64,000 nt of DNA. It comes from Bacteroidetes bacterium 47-18 (GTDB lineage Bacteria; Bacteroidota; Bacteroidia; Chitinophagales; Chitinophagaceae). The position numbers were made by a program, and so were the translations under genes. The notes under the pieces are model-generated. The model saw only the letters and a program-made list of their open reading frames with translations. It had not been told where the DNA came from and did no database searches. This document shows positions 18,639 to 27,681 of this stretch, one piece after another; positions within the stretch are counted from its first letter, which is position 1, and every line of letters begins with the position of its first letter. The stretch spans positions 1-64,000 of the forward strand of contig MKSF01000021.1 in the NCBI GenBank assembly GCA_001897155.1. Reading direction: 5' to 3'.

Positions 18639-20294
18639 ATGAAAAAAATCGCTGCCGTCCTTCTTTTGTTGCTGACCTGTCAGGCCTATGCGCAGCCGAC
18701 CGTCCGGCAATTCACCTTTAAGCACCGCTGGGTGGATAGTGTCTATAACGCCCTTACGCTCGAGGAGCGCATAGGGCAACTGTTCATGGTAGCGGCCTAC
18801 AGCGGCGGGGAAAATAAGAATGACCGCCAGATCCAGTCGCTGATCGACCGCCACGGTATCGGGGGCGTTATTTTTATGCAGGGCACCCCGGAAGCGCAGG
18901 CGCAGCAGACCAACCGCTTTCAGAAAGCCGCCAAAGTACCGCTGCTGGTAGCCATGGATGCGGAATGGGGACTTGGCATGCGGCTGACCGGTGTAAAGGA
19001 CCTTCCCAGGCAAATGACCATCGGCGCCTCCCGCAGCGATACGCTGATGTACGAGATAGGCGTGGCCGTAGCGGAACAATGCAAGCGTCTCGGCGTACAT
19101 ATCAATTTTGCCCCGGCAGTAGATATCAACAGTAACCCTAAAAACCCGGTGATCGGCTTCCGTTCCTTCGGGTCGGACAAGGAGCTGGTCAGCAGGCTGG
19201 GCATAGCCTATATGCAGGCTTTGCAAAGCAATGGCGTGATGGCCTGTGCCAAGCACTTCCCGGGCCATGGCGATGTGACCGTGGATTCTCACCACGACCT
19301 CCCGCAGATAGACAAGGATGCCGCTGCCCTGAAAGTCCTGGAGCTTTACCCTTTCCAACAGCTGTTCGACCGGGGCATCCAGTCAGTGATGATCGCCCAC
19401 CTGAACCTGCCGCAGCTCGATACGGCCCGTGTGCCCAGCACCTTAAGCTATAATATCGTGACCAATCTCCTGAAAAAGGAAATGAAATTCGATGGCTTGA
19501 TCTTTACCGATGCCCTGAATATGAAAGGCGTAGCGAATTATTACCCGGCAGGTGAAGTAGAGGTACTGGCCTTCCTCGCCGGCAATGATGTCCTGTTATT
19601 CTCACAGGATGTGGGGCTGGCCATACAGAAAATAGTTGCGGCATATCATAACGGCACCCTGACGGAAGAGCGCCTAGCGCACAGTGTCAAAAAGATTCTG
19701 GGAGCCAAATATGACAAAGGCCTCCAGTACTACACACCTGTAGAAGAGCAGCGCGTCACCGAAGACCTGAACAAAGCTTATGATGATATCATGCTGCATA
19801 CGGCCGTGCAGACCGCCACGCTTGTAAGCGACCATTACAAGATGATCCCCGCTTTTTCAAAAATAAAAAATAAGGCTTTCATTACCTTTAATGCTTCCGA
19901 GCAGCAGATAAAAATGTACAAGGCGCATTATCCCAATGCCGTTTTTATCAATATGGACAGCCGGCAAAATGCGGCCTATATCCTGAAAACACTGCGAACC
20001 CTACCCAAAGGCACGATGCTGGTAGGCAGCCTTCATAAGCTGAGCAGGTATCCCGGGGATAAGGAACAATACGGTTATTCTGACAGCCAGATACAGGTGC
20101 TGCAATACCTGTCACAGCAGAAGCAATCGCTCCTGCTGCTGTATGGCGTACCTTATATGAGCAGGCATTTCTGCAAAGCCCCTGCCCTGCTCGTAGCCTA
20201 CGAGGACCAGCCGGCTTTCCAGAACAATATCATACGTGTGCTGGAAGGCGCACTGCCTCCTAACGGCACCCTGCCCGTGGAGATCTGCAGGTAA
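18639..20294 (+). CDS. Glycoside hydrolase family 3 beta-N-acetylhexosaminidase
   Basis: 551 residues with signal peptide MKKIAAVLLLLLTCQAYA, so it works in the periplasm. The GH3 N-terminal barrel is evident: RIGQLFMVAAYSGG, NFAPAVDINSNPKNPVIGFRS, the NagZ signature KHFPGHGD near 204 with SHHDLP loop (His acid/base) after it, and nucleophile Asp in FTDALNMKGV near 290. A short C-terminal alpha/beta domain follows (from about 380). Probable substrate: GlcNAc from peptidoglycan or chitin-derived oligosaccharides. Only about 180 residues remain after the barrel, so it lacks a full GH3 C-terminal plus FnIII architecture. Confidence 0.9.
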   Translation: MKKIAAVLLLLLTCQAYAQPTVRQFTFKHRWVDSVYNALTLEERIGQLFMVAAYSGGENKNDRQIQSLIDRHGIGGVIFMQGTPEAQAQQTNRFQKAAKVPLLVAMDAEWGLGMRLTGVKDLPRQMTIGASRSDTLMYEIGVAVAEQCKRLGVHINFAPAVDINSNPKNPVIGFRSFGSDKELVSRLGIAYMQALQSNGVMACAKHFPGHGDVTVDSHHDLPQIDKDAAALKVLELYPFQQLFDRGIQSVMIAHLNLPQLDTARVPSTLSYNIVTNLLKKEMKFDGLIFTDALNMKGVANYYPAGEVEVLAFLAGNDVLLFSQDVGLAIQKIVAAYHNGTLTEERLAHSVKKILGAKYDKGLQYYTPVEEQRVTEDLNKAYDDIMLHTAVQTATLVSDHYKMIPAFSKIKNKAFITFNASEQQIKMYKAHYPNAVFINMDSRQNAAYILKTLRTLPKGTMLVGSLHKLSRYPGDKEQYGYSDSQIQVLQYLSQQKQSLLLLYGVPYMSRHFCKAPALLVAYEDQPAFQNNIIRVLEGALPPNGTLPVEICR

Positions 20295-20311
20295 TATAAA
20301 TTTAATTTTTA

Positions 20312-20346
20312 CCGCTGTTTTATAAGGAAATAGCGGCTTTTTTTAT
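20312..20346 (+). terminator. Intrinsic terminator after GH3 gene
   Basis: Short stem CCGCT / AGCGG with a 17-nt loop followed by CTTTTTTTAT. Confidence 0.6.
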
Positions 20347-20387
20347 ACTTTTGGAACGTACAATAGTAATATATTTAAGCGTATAAT

Positions 20388-21512
20388 ATGTCATTGACCA
20401 TCAGAAAAATAACGGCTCCCGCTGATATAAAGAAGTTTGTAGAATTCCCTTTTGAGCTATATAAAAACAACCGTTACTGGGTCCCTCCCATCAAAATGGA
20501 CGAAATGCGTTCGCTGGACCCGGATAAAAATCCATCCTTTAAATATATTACTTCGGCTTTCTGGCTCGCTGAACGCGACGGAAAGGTGGTAGGCAGGATC
20601 GGCGCCATCATCCATCATAAATCCAATGAGATGAATAACGAAAAGCTGTGCCGCCTTACCCGTTTCGAATGTATTGACGATAACGAGGTAGCGCAACTGC
20701 TGTTCCACACGGCAGAGCAATTTGCCCTGGACAACGGTATGGAAGGCATCCATGGCCCGCTCGGCTTCTCGAACCTGGACCACCAGGCGGTACTGGTGGA
20801 AGGCTTTGAAGAGCTGCCTTCCGTAGCTTCGGAATACCATTTTCCCTACTACCAGACCCTCTTTGAAAAGAACGGCTATACCAAGCAGACCGACTGGATC
20901 GAATTCAAGCTCAAGGTGCTGGAGCAGATCCCTGAAAAAGCGCTGCGCATCAACGAGATTATTAAAAAGAAATATAACCTGACGGTTAAGAGCTTCCATT
21001 CCACCGCTGAAATGAAGCCGTACAGCCTGAAGATATTCCACCTGCTGAACGCCGCGTTCTCTGAACTGTTCAGTTTTGTGCCCATGCCGGACGAAGTGCT
21101 GCAATTCTATATAGATAAATACATTACCATCCTCAACCCTGCTTTTGTAAAAGTGGTGGAAGACAAGGACGGTGAGGTGATCGGCTTCATTATCTCTCTG
21201 CCTTCTTTGAGCGAGGCGATGCAGAAAGCCAAAGGTAAAGTATTTCCTTTCGGCTGGTGGCATATCAAAAAAGCCCTGAAGAAACCAAAAGTTGCCGACC
21301 TCCTGCTTACAGGCGTTCATCCCGACTGGCAGGCGCAGGGCGTGAGCGCGCTGCTGATAACGGAACTGCAGCAGATCATGATCCATCACGGTGTGGAATG
21401 GGTGGAAACGACCGGTATGATAGAAACCAATGAGAAAGCGATCAACCACTGGAAAAATTACGAGCATGTCCAGCACAAGCGCAAAAGATGCTATATTAAA
21501 ATGCTGAAATAG
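20388..21512 (+). CDS. GNAT-fold N-acetyltransferase-like protein
   Basis: 374 residues. N-terminal half: LTIRKITAPADIKKFVEFPF and YWVPPIKMDE, then AERDGKVVGRIGAI (the strand-turn-strand of GNAT proteins) and GMEGIHGPLGFSNLDHQAVLVEGF. C-terminal half repeats the pattern (VIGFIISLPSLSEAM, GVHPDWQAQGVSALLITELQ, the latter close to the acetyl-CoA loop Q/RxxGxG/A). The two-lobe layout suggests a tandem-GNAT enzyme. The acceptor is unknown. It stands alone between the GH3 gene and the WG-repeat gene. Confidence 0.7.
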   Translation: MSLTIRKITAPADIKKFVEFPFELYKNNRYWVPPIKMDEMRSLDPDKNPSFKYITSAFWLAERDGKVVGRIGAIIHHKSNEMNNEKLCRLTRFECIDDNEVAQLLFHTAEQFALDNGMEGIHGPLGFSNLDHQAVLVEGFEELPSVASEYHFPYYQTLFEKNGYTKQTDWIEFKLKVLEQIPEKALRINEIIKKKYNLTVKSFHSTAEMKPYSLKIFHLLNAAFSELFSFVPMPDEVLQFYIDKYITILNPAFVKVVEDKDGEVIGFIISLPSLSEAMQKAKGKVFPFGWWHIKKALKKPKVADLLLTGVHPDWQAQGVSALLITELQQIMIHHGVEWVETTGMIETNEKAINHWKNYEHVQHKRKRCYIKMLK

Positions 21513-21577
21513 CTCCGTGGCTGCCCGACAGGGTAGCCATTTCGGTATTATCCTTTATTGTATTATCTGAACATTAT

Positions 21578-23197
21578 ATGAAACAAATCTTACTGTTCCT
21601 CCTGTTATGGAACCTCTCCCTGCAATGCTTCGGGCAAAAATATTTCATCCCCTTCAGGGATGGCGACAAAAGCTACCTTCAGAATGAAAACGGTAAAAAG
21701 GTCATTGATAAAGGCTATGACCTTCTTTACTGGGACAAAGGCGCTTTTTTTGTCGGCGGCACGATACAGGAACGCGTCAACCCGGGCACACCCGATGGCT
21801 TTAATACGTACCTGTCGGATATCATCTACCGGGGTAAGGTCATCCTGCACGAGCTGCCCTTCGATAAGTTCAGCTATATCCTGGATGAAATAATAGTAGC
21901 CCGGAATACCTCCTTCCATAAGCCCGAGCTTTTCAAACCATATAACATAACAGTAGCAGAAAGCATCATATTGTTCAATACGAAAGGAAAGACCTTGCTG
22001 AACGGTCCCGTAAAGCATATGGCACTCCTGGATACAACAGGAACGAGCAGACAGCAGCCTCATGCTTTCCGGTATATCCTGCTGCTCACCCGGGACTTTA
22101 ACGACCTGTTCTCCCTGTACGTGTACGATGCCGATGCAGATAAGATAGCCAGGACGGTGCTGAAAGATGTGACGATCCTGAAGGAGAATGCACACCCCGA
22201 CAAGCGGAATGGCGTACTGTATTTCAGCATACAGGAAAACAATAAGATCACTCCAAAGGTATTCCATTATAAGGATGGCAATTTTAAGCTGTCGGATGGA
22301 GCAATGCCTGTACGGCAGCAGGAGGAGGAAGCGGAAGAGGACCCCTATTACACCGGCAATATCATTACAGGTAAGCCCGGCATCGACGGCGACTCCTACC
22401 GGTCTCCTGACGCAGACCCTATGAAGCCCCGGCCCGCTCCCAGCCCCTACCTGCGCATACAGGATGATTCCGTGCTGCGCATGCCTGATATTTACAACCG
22501 ATCCGGTGCATCCGTGCTGCACGTGAAGCTCACACCGCAGCAGCGGCTGATCCCTAAATTATCCAATGAGTACCGTACCGGTATCATTTACCTTGAAAAC
22601 GGTAAATTCGGCATTATCAACCTGCAGGGTAAGCAACCGGCCATATATGATTCGCTGTTCTATTTTGACCAGGCTGTTTTCGTAGTGCATCAAAACAACA
22701 GGAAGGGCATCATAGGCGCTGACGGCGATACCCTGCTCCCGGTAATATATGACTCGCTGGCATTTGACATAGACCAGATACGCACCAGGCATACGGGCAT
22801 CCATATCACCAACTCTTCCGATTCTAAACGCCGCAATTTTGAATTCAGGAACACGGGGGTGATCAAAGTGGTGAAGGATGGGAAAACAGGCCTGTACGGC
22901 CGTAACTTCAAAGTGATATTCCCGGTGGAATATGACTTTATTGCTCAAAACGATATCTATACCCTTCGTCCCAAAAAGAATATCCGTTATATTCTCAAAA
23001 AGGGGAATGCGTATTATGGCTTGCCTAACTATGGCGGTGATATGTCAGGCAAAACGGGCGATCCTTACGAGTATATACCGCTATATTATTATGAAAACTA
23101 TTATAATATCGACGGGCTGAAGCTCATCGAGCTGTATGACGAGGCATATCAGTTCAAAGGCTTTATTTCGGATAAAGGACAAAAATATTATAAGTAA
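21578..23197 (+). CDS. Secreted WG-repeat protein
   Basis: 539 residues with signal peptide MKQILLFLLLWNLSLQCFG. At least four WG-type units are visible: ENGKKVIDKGYDLLYWD near 35, ENGKFGIINLQGKQPAIYDS near 335, RKGIIGADGDTLLPVIYDS near 375, and DGKTGLYGRNFKVIFPVEYD near 435. A linker rich in Glu and Pro lies near 245-290. WG repeats form beta structures used in binding; the ligand is unknown. It ends 11 bp before the Crp/Fnr start, so the two may be cotranscribed. Confidence 0.8.
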   Translation: MKQILLFLLLWNLSLQCFGQKYFIPFRDGDKSYLQNENGKKVIDKGYDLLYWDKGAFFVGGTIQERVNPGTPDGFNTYLSDIIYRGKVILHELPFDKFSYILDEIIVARNTSFHKPELFKPYNITVAESIILFNTKGKTLLNGPVKHMALLDTTGTSRQQPHAFRYILLLTRDFNDLFSLYVYDADADKIARTVLKDVTILKENAHPDKRNGVLYFSIQENNKITPKVFHYKDGNFKLSDGAMPVRQQEEEAEEDPYYTGNIITGKPGIDGDSYRSPDADPMKPRPAPSPYLRIQDDSVLRMPDIYNRSGASVLHVKLTPQQRLIPKLSNEYRTGIIYLENGKFGIINLQGKQPAIYDSLFYFDQAVFVVHQNNRKGIIGADGDTLLPVIYDSLAFDIDQIRTRHTGIHITNSSDSKRRNFEFRNTGVIKVVKDGKTGLYGRNFKVIFPVEYDFIAQNDIYTLRPKKNIRYILKKGNAYYGLPNYGGDMSGKTGDPYEYIPLYYYENYYNIDGLKLIELYDEAYQFKGFISDKGQKYYK

Positions 23198-23208
23198 GGC
23201 TGCCCGTG

Positions 23209-23772
23209 ATGCATATAGACCAGATACTTGCAACCATCCATCCCCTGCCGGAAGCTTCCTGCTCCCTGCTGAAGCAGCATATCCGGGAATGCAGCTTTCC
23301 CAAAGGACACCTGATCATCAGGGCCGCTACTATAGCCCGCAAGCTCTATTTTATCAAAAAAGGGCTGGTCAGGGCCTATGCCCATGCGGATGGCCAAGAA
23401 GTTACCTTCTGGTTCGGACGTGAAGGAGAGACCGTGATCTCCATGAAAAGCTATGTGGAGCAGCAGGAAGGATATGAAGATATCGTGCTGATGGAAGACT
23501 GTGATCTTTACGAGCTGGACGCTGCTACGTTGCACAGGCTGTTCGCGCAGGATATCCATATAGCCAACTGGGGACGGCGCTTTGCCGAGCTGGAGCTGGT
23601 CAAGACCGAAGAACGGCTCATCTCCCGGCAGTTCAGGACCGCTACGGAACGCTACAAGGCCCTGCTGGCCGATAACCCGGACCTGGTCCGGCGGGTACCT
23701 TTAGGCCATATCGCCTCTTTCCTGGGGATCACGCAGGTAAGCCTCAGCCGCATCCGGGCAGAGATCAGGTAG
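23209..23772 (+). CDS. Crp/Fnr family transcriptional regulator
   Basis: 187 residues from the ATG at 23209; a GTG one codon upstream is also possible. The cyclic-nucleotide-binding-like beta-roll comes first (GHLIIRAATIARKLYFIKKGLVRAY, then DGQEVTFWFGREGETV). The DNA-binding helix-turn-helix is at the very C-terminus (PLGHIASFLGITQVSLSRIR). No Cys cluster for Fe-S and no clear cAMP-contact motif, so the effector is unknown. Downstream, 62 bp away, is a Gdx-type exporter that may be its target or merely a neighbour. Confidence 0.88.
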   Translation: MHIDQILATIHPLPEASCSLLKQHIRECSFPKGHLIIRAATIARKLYFIKKGLVRAYAHADGQEVTFWFGREGETVISMKSYVEQQEGYEDIVLMEDCDLYELDAATLHRLFAQDIHIANWGRRFAELELVKTEERLISRQFRTATERYKALLADNPDLVRRVPLGHIASFLGITQVSLSRIRAEIR

Positions 23773-23834
23773 TTTTTATCATTTGTAAAAAAATTCCCGC
23801 GATTAATCCGGATTTTTGCATAAAATATACAACC

Positions 23835-24161
23835 ATGAACTGGATCATCCTAATCATCGCCGGATTATTTGAAGTAGCCTTTGCCTCCTGCCTGGGAAAA
23901 GCCAAAGAAGCCACGGGCGCAGCCGCTGCCTGGTGGTACGGCGCTTTCCTGCTCTCCCTTACGATCAGCATGCTGCTGCTCATCAAAGCCACCCAGACCC
24001 TGCCGATAGGCACGGCCTACGCCGTATGGACCGGCATAGGCGCCGTAGGTACGGCGCTGATGGGCATCATTTTCTTCAAAGACCCTGCCAGCTTCTGGAG
24101 ACTGTTCTTTATCACCACGCTGATAGGATCTGTCATCGGGCTTAAGGCGGTTTCCCATTAA
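23835..24161 (+). CDS. gdx: Small multidrug resistance (SMR) exporter, Gdx/SugE type
   Basis: 108 residues, four TM helices. The conserved proton-coupling Glu is in AGLFEVAFA (residue 13-14). AYAVWTGIGAVGTALMGI matches the Gdx (guanidinium exporter) subfamily more closely than the EmrE drug-efflux branch. SMR proteins act as antiparallel dimers in the inner membrane. It is encoded as a single gene, not the paired form. The 62-bp upstream spacer is too short and unstructured for a guanidine riboswitch, so any control would be by protein, for example by the adjacent Crp/Fnr regulator. Confidence 0.88.
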   Translation: MNWIILIIAGLFEVAFASCLGKAKEATGAAAAWWYGAFLLSLTISMLLLIKATQTLPIGTAYAVWTGIGAVGTALMGIIFFKDPASFWRLFFITTLIGSVIGLKAVSH

Positions 24162-24214
24162 GGCGCTGTAAGAAGCGGTTGTAAGGCACGCCCGGCAAAT
24201 TTTATGAAATACAT

Positions 24215-24245
24215 TTCGCTATCAGCCTTTTTCAAATTACCTTTG
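24215..24245 (+). promoter_or_regulatory. Promoter of folD, probably giving a near-leaderless mRNA
   Basis: TTCG at 24215-24218, 19-bp spacer, TACCTTTG at 24238-24245. The folD ATG begins at 24250, only four bases after the box, so transcription should start at or next to the initiation codon. Confidence 0.65.
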
Positions 24246-24249
24246 CGGT

Positions 24250-25137
24250 ATGCAATTATTAGATGGTAAACTGGTATCTGAAACCTTGTTGGCAGATATC
24301 GCCCGGCAAGTAGAAGAACTGAGGTCAGCAGGCAAAAAAGCGCCGCATCTGGCCGCTATCCTGGTAGGTACCGACCCCGCCAGCGAGACCTATGTAGCAT
24401 CCAAGGTTAAAACATGTAAGCAGATCGGTTTCCAGTCCACGGAGATCAGGCTGTCAGCAGATACACCGGAAGAGGAGGTGCTGGAATATATCCGTTCTTT
24501 CAATTCCAATACGGATATAGACGGCATCCTGGTGCAACTGCCCTTACCCAGGCATATTGATGAGCAGAAGGTCATCGATACCATTGACCCTAAAAAGGAC
24601 GTGGACGGGTTCCATCCTGTCAATGTCGGTAAGATGGTGATCGGTCAGCCGACCTTTATTTCCGCCACGCCCAACGGTATCATGCTGATGCTGCAGCATT
24701 ACGGTATTGATACTGCCGGTAAGCATTGTGTGGTGATAGGACGCAGCAATATAGTAGGTACACCTATGAGCATCCTGCTGAGCCGCAATACCAACCCGGG
24801 CAACTGTACCGTAACCCTCGCGCATTCCCGCACGCAAAACCTGAAAGAATTGTGCCTGCAGGCCGACATCATAGTGGCAGCTATCGGCCGTCCCGCATTT
24901 GTCACTGCGGATATGGTCAAGGACGGCGCCATTGTCATAGATGTGGGTATTAACAGGATAGAGGATGCCGGCAGGAAAAGCGGTTTCCGACTTGTGGGCG
25001 ATGTGGATTTCGATGCTATCAGCCGGAAAGCCAGCTGGATAACCCCCGTTCCGGGAGGTGTGGGCAAAATGACCATCTGCGCGCTGATGTACAATACCTT
25101 ACAGGCCTGTAAAGCCAGGCAGTCCCTAACATATTAA
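24250..25137 (+). CDS. folD: Methylenetetrahydrofolate dehydrogenase / cyclohydrolase
   Basis: Bifunctional enzyme interconverting 5,10-methylene-THF and 10-formyl-THF. 295 residues, full length. Landmarks: N-terminus MQLLDGKLVSETLL as in the family; ETYVASKVKTCKQIGF with the catalytic Tyr and Lys near 50-56; ILVQLPLPRHID near 96; DGFHPVNVGKM; NADP loop VVIGRSNIVGTPMS near 163; and PVPGGVGKMTICALM near the end. The start is fixed by family alignment, which makes the promoter distance (four bases) notable. thyA follows after a terminator, so two folate enzymes are neighbours but separate units. Confidence 0.96.
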   Translation: MQLLDGKLVSETLLADIARQVEELRSAGKKAPHLAAILVGTDPASETYVASKVKTCKQIGFQSTEIRLSADTPEEEVLEYIRSFNSNTDIDGILVQLPLPRHIDEQKVIDTIDPKKDVDGFHPVNVGKMVIGQPTFISATPNGIMLMLQHYGIDTAGKHCVVIGRSNIVGTPMSILLSRNTNPGNCTVTLAHSRTQNLKELCLQADIIVAAIGRPAFVTADMVKDGAIVIDVGINRIEDAGRKSGFRLVGDVDFDAISRKASWITPVPGGVGKMTICALMYNTLQACKARQSLTY

Positions 25138-25154
25138 TAGAGATAAACATTACA

Positions 25155-25190
25155 CAAAAAAATTGCAGTAACTTTACTGCAATTTTTTTG
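25155..25190 (+). terminator. Intrinsic terminator between folD and thyA
   Basis: Stem ATTGCAGTA / TACTGCAAT with loop ACTT-like centre, A-run before and TTTTTTT after. It separates folD from thyA. Confidence 0.85.
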
Positions 25191-25212
25191 TGACCCTAAA
25201 AGCAATACGGCA

Positions 25213-26031
25213 ATGGATCAGTATTTAAAGCTCCTGCAACATATATTAGACCACGGAGAGACCAAAAGCGACAGGACCGGTACCGGTACCGTCAGCTGCT
25301 TCGGCTACCAGATGCGCTTCGATCTTCAGCAGGGCTTTCCCCTGCTCACTACCAAGAAGCTGCACCTGAAATCCATCATATATGAGCTCCTGTGGTTCCT
25401 GAAAGGCAGCACCAATATCGCGTACCTGCAGGAGCATAAGGTAAAGATCTGGGATGAATGGGCGGACGAAAACGGCGATCTCGGGCCCGTATACGGCAAG
25501 CAATGGCGCAGCTGGGAAGGAGCGGACGGCAAGGTGTACGACCAGATCAGCCTGGCGATAGGCCAGCTGCGGAACAACCCGGACAGCAGGCGTATCATCG
25601 TCAACGCATGGAATGTGGCCGACCTGCCGCAAATGGCATTAAGCCCCTGCCATGCCCTCTTCCAGTTCTATGTCAGCAATCCCTCCGAAGGCTCCGGCAA
25701 AAAAGGGAAGCTGTCCTGCCAGCTGTACCAGCGAAGCGCGGATGTTTTTCTCGGCGTCCCTTTCAATATAGCCTCCTATGCCCTGCTGACCATGATGGTA
25801 GCGCAGGTATGCGACCTAGAGTATGGTGAATTCATTCATACGTTCGGTGATGTACATATCTACAGCAATCATATAGAGCAGGTAAAGGAACAACTGAAAC
25901 GCACGCCTTTTCCACTGCCGCAGATGCGCATTAATCCGGAGGTGAAGGATATTTTCGGATTTACATATGAAGATTTTGAGCTGGTCAATTATGAAGCCCA
26001 CCCGCATATAAAAGGCACCGTAGCCGTATAG
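25213..26031 (+). CDS. thyA: Thymidylate synthase
   Basis: Methylates dUMP to dTMP using methylene-THF. 272 residues, close to E. coli ThyA (264). [16 protein letters not shown] and [14 protein letters not shown] open the protein, nucleophile Cys lies in [12 protein letters not shown] (about 146), and the nucleotide-binding segment [22 protein letters not shown] follows. [10 protein letters not shown] is the other dUMP-contact block. Between the Cys and CQLY there is a small insertion ([11 protein letters not shown]) not present in the E. coli protein. It uses the product of the neighbouring FolD. No folA (dihydrofolate reductase) is adjacent. Confidence 0.97.
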   Translation: MDQYLKLLQHILDHGETKSDRTGTGTVSCFGYQMRFDLQQGFPLLTTKKLHLKSIIYELLWFLKGSTNIAYLQEHKVKIWDEWADENGDLGPVYGKQWRSWEGADGKVYDQISLAIGQLRNNPDSRRIIVNAWNVADLPQMALSPCHALFQFYVSNPSEGSGKKGKLSCQLYQRSADVFLGVPFNIASYALLTMMVAQVCDLEYGEFIHTFGDVHIYSNHIEQVKEQLKRTPFPLPQMRINPEVKDIFGFTYEDFELVNYEAHPHIKGTVAV

Positions 26032-26050
26032 CACGGTAATATAATCCATT

Positions 26051-26285
26051 TGATAGTAGCTTCGGCAGGGCTTCGACGGTGCTCAGCCTGACAGCAGGAA
26101 GGATTATTACCTGGAACCTGTCGAAAGGTAGCAGCAGTTTGGCAGAACTTCGGCGGCGCTCAGCCTGGCAGCAGGAAGGATTATTACATGGAACCTGTCG
26201 AAGGGTGATAGTAGCTTCGGCAAGGCTTCGACGGCGCTCAGCCTGGCAGCAGGAAGGCTTGTCACATTGAGCTTGTCGAAATGTG
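26051..26285. repeat. Family A short-period array
   Basis: Three units of about 75-80 bp starting near 26051, 26126 and 26206. Each has GGGCTTCGACGG-like and GCTCAGCCTGRCAGCAGGAAGG blocks followed by GGAACCTGTCGAA or GAGCTTGTCGAA. The motifs are those of the array at 1-771 but the period is much shorter. Confidence 0.85.
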
Positions 26286-26321
26286 CTTGCTATGTATCAG
26301 AAAATAAATACAAATTATCAG

Positions 26322-26449
26322 AAGAGCTGCCTCACATCCGTTCGGCATGACCAATATGCTACTTTATAGCAAACACTCTCTCTGACCCGCAGAGAGGACG
26401 CTTTCCCGCGAAGCGTATCTGTAATAAAGGTTGTTTCCTGTAAACAGAC
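26322..26449 (+). repeat. Family B dispersed intergenic repeat, copy 2
   Basis: Core CCTCACATCCGTTCGGCATG at 26330-26349 and tail TTGTTTCCTGTAAACAGA at 26431-26448, with the middle block TTTCCCGCGAAGCGTATCTG. Convergent gap, directly after a family A array. Confidence 0.8.
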
Positions 26450-26487
26450 AGGTACTACCAACAGCAACCTGCCGCTTACCGTTCCCG

Positions 26488-27588
26488 TCAATATCCCGAC
26501 AATGCCAGCACCGCGAAGGTACCGAGCCAGTGGCCGCCGCCGTAATTGGATTCCTGCAGGTGCTTTAGCCCGGTATCCAGCAGTACCTGCTGCGCCTGGT
26601 ACAACTGCTGCCTGACTGCCGTATTCGCCAGGTAAGGAATGATCTGCCTCATATTGGCTACCTTACTGAACATCAGTCCGTCAAGGTGAACGATCTGGTA
26701 ATCGTTCCGGTCACTGACCTCCGGCGCCTTACAGACCTGCTCCAGACCCTCTGGATCAAAAAACTGTTCAAACCAGGTGTTATAAGCGGCGCTGTCCAGC
26801 ACACGGGTCATCAGGTCGGCCACGTACAGGCTGGGAGAAAAGAAATCGCTCCCGTCCGGCTCAAAACGGGCCGGCACCTGACGGACATCCTTATAGAAGA
26901 ACAGGGCTTTCTGCTTTAGCTGGTACTCAAAGGCGGTATCCTGCACTGCCGCCGCCCAGTCTATAGCCAGGCTCAGGGCAAACGCGGTATTGCCATGCAC
27001 CCCAGTCTTATTGGGATAGCTTTGTTTGGGCAGGAACTCTTTCCATAAGGCAACGATCTTCCGGGTCAGGGGCTGCAGGTGCTGGTATAAGACCTGCACA
27101 TCCTTATCGGCCGACATTCTTAATTCCTGGTCCAGCTTCAGCAGCCAGGCCCAGCCATAGGTACGCTCAAAGGAAGTTCCCAGGATATTAGTGTTAAAAT
27201 AGTCCGTTTCCGCCTGGATATTGGACGCGGTGATCGTTCGTTGCAGCAGTTGTATATACGCCTCTTTCCCGGGCATATCAGGAAAACGGTTGAGCACCCT
27301 TACCAGCAGCCAGTGTCCGTGCACGCTGCTGTGCCAGTCGAAACAACCGTAGAATGCCGGGTGCAGCTGGGAAGGTGTGAATACGGCGTCATCAGGCCCA
27401 GAAGCCGTATGATCGGTCTTATTGGGGTATTCCTGCAGCATGCATTCCAATGGCATCTTTGCTATGACCTGCGCCTTCTCCGGGGTCAGGGTATCATACC
27501 GGAAGAGCGCTTCCGTCGATGCCGGACCTCCGGGCCCGGTACACCCTGTGATACATAATACCGCAATGACCCAACTGAATTTTTTCAT
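26488..27588 (-). CDS. DUF2891 family lipoprotein
   Basis: 366 residues with lipoprotein signal (MKKFSWVIAVLCITGC, lipobox Cys at 16). The DUF2891 core is recognisable: LECMLQEYPNK, HPAFYGCFDWHSSVHGHWLL near 98-117, SFERTYGWAWLLKL, then VHGNTAFALSLAIDWA, DGSDFFSPSL and the C-terminal GGHWLGTFAVLALSGY. The many conserved His, Trp and acidic positions suggest an alpha/alpha-barrel enzyme, possibly acting on carbohydrate, but the family has no assigned activity that I know. It stands alone, 93 bp from the next gene on the same strand. Confidence 0.85.
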   Translation of the reverse strand: MKKFSWVIAVLCITGCTGPGGPASTEALFRYDTLTPEKAQVIAKMPLECMLQEYPNKTDHTASGPDDAVFTPSQLHPAFYGCFDWHSSVHGHWLLVRVLNRFPDMPGKEAYIQLLQRTITASNIQAETDYFNTNILGTSFERTYGWAWLLKLDQELRMSADKDVQVLYQHLQPLTRKIVALWKEFLPKQSYPNKTGVHGNTAFALSLAIDWAAAVQDTAFEYQLKQKALFFYKDVRQVPARFEPDGSDFFSPSLYVADLMTRVLDSAAYNTWFEQFFDPEGLEQVCKAPEVSDRNDYQIVHLDGLMFSKVANMRQIIPYLANTAVRQQLYQAQQVLLDTGLKHLQESNYGGGHWLGTFAVLALSGY

Positions 27589-27681
27589 CCTGATGTTATT
27601 TTAAGGTTTCCAAAAATTTTCAAGATAGTAAATATAAGGGAGCATTGCAAGGATGAAGTGATCCGTAGCCGGAAAACCTTA

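Larger units (their letters stand above)
26032..26487. other. 456-bp convergent intergenic region with repeats
   Basis: No gene. It carries a family A array (26051-26285) followed by a family B copy (26322-26449). An apparent 63-codon frame at 26079-26270 is only the translation of the repeat units. Confidence 0.85.

Noticed and set aside
23773-23834. Guanidine riboswitch before the Gdx gene
   Set aside because: Only 62 bp, AT-rich, with no conserved stem or G-rich ACGR-type motif.
26079-26270. 63-codon plus-strand open frame
   Set aside because: It is the translation of the family A repeat units (repeating AWQQEGL-like segments).
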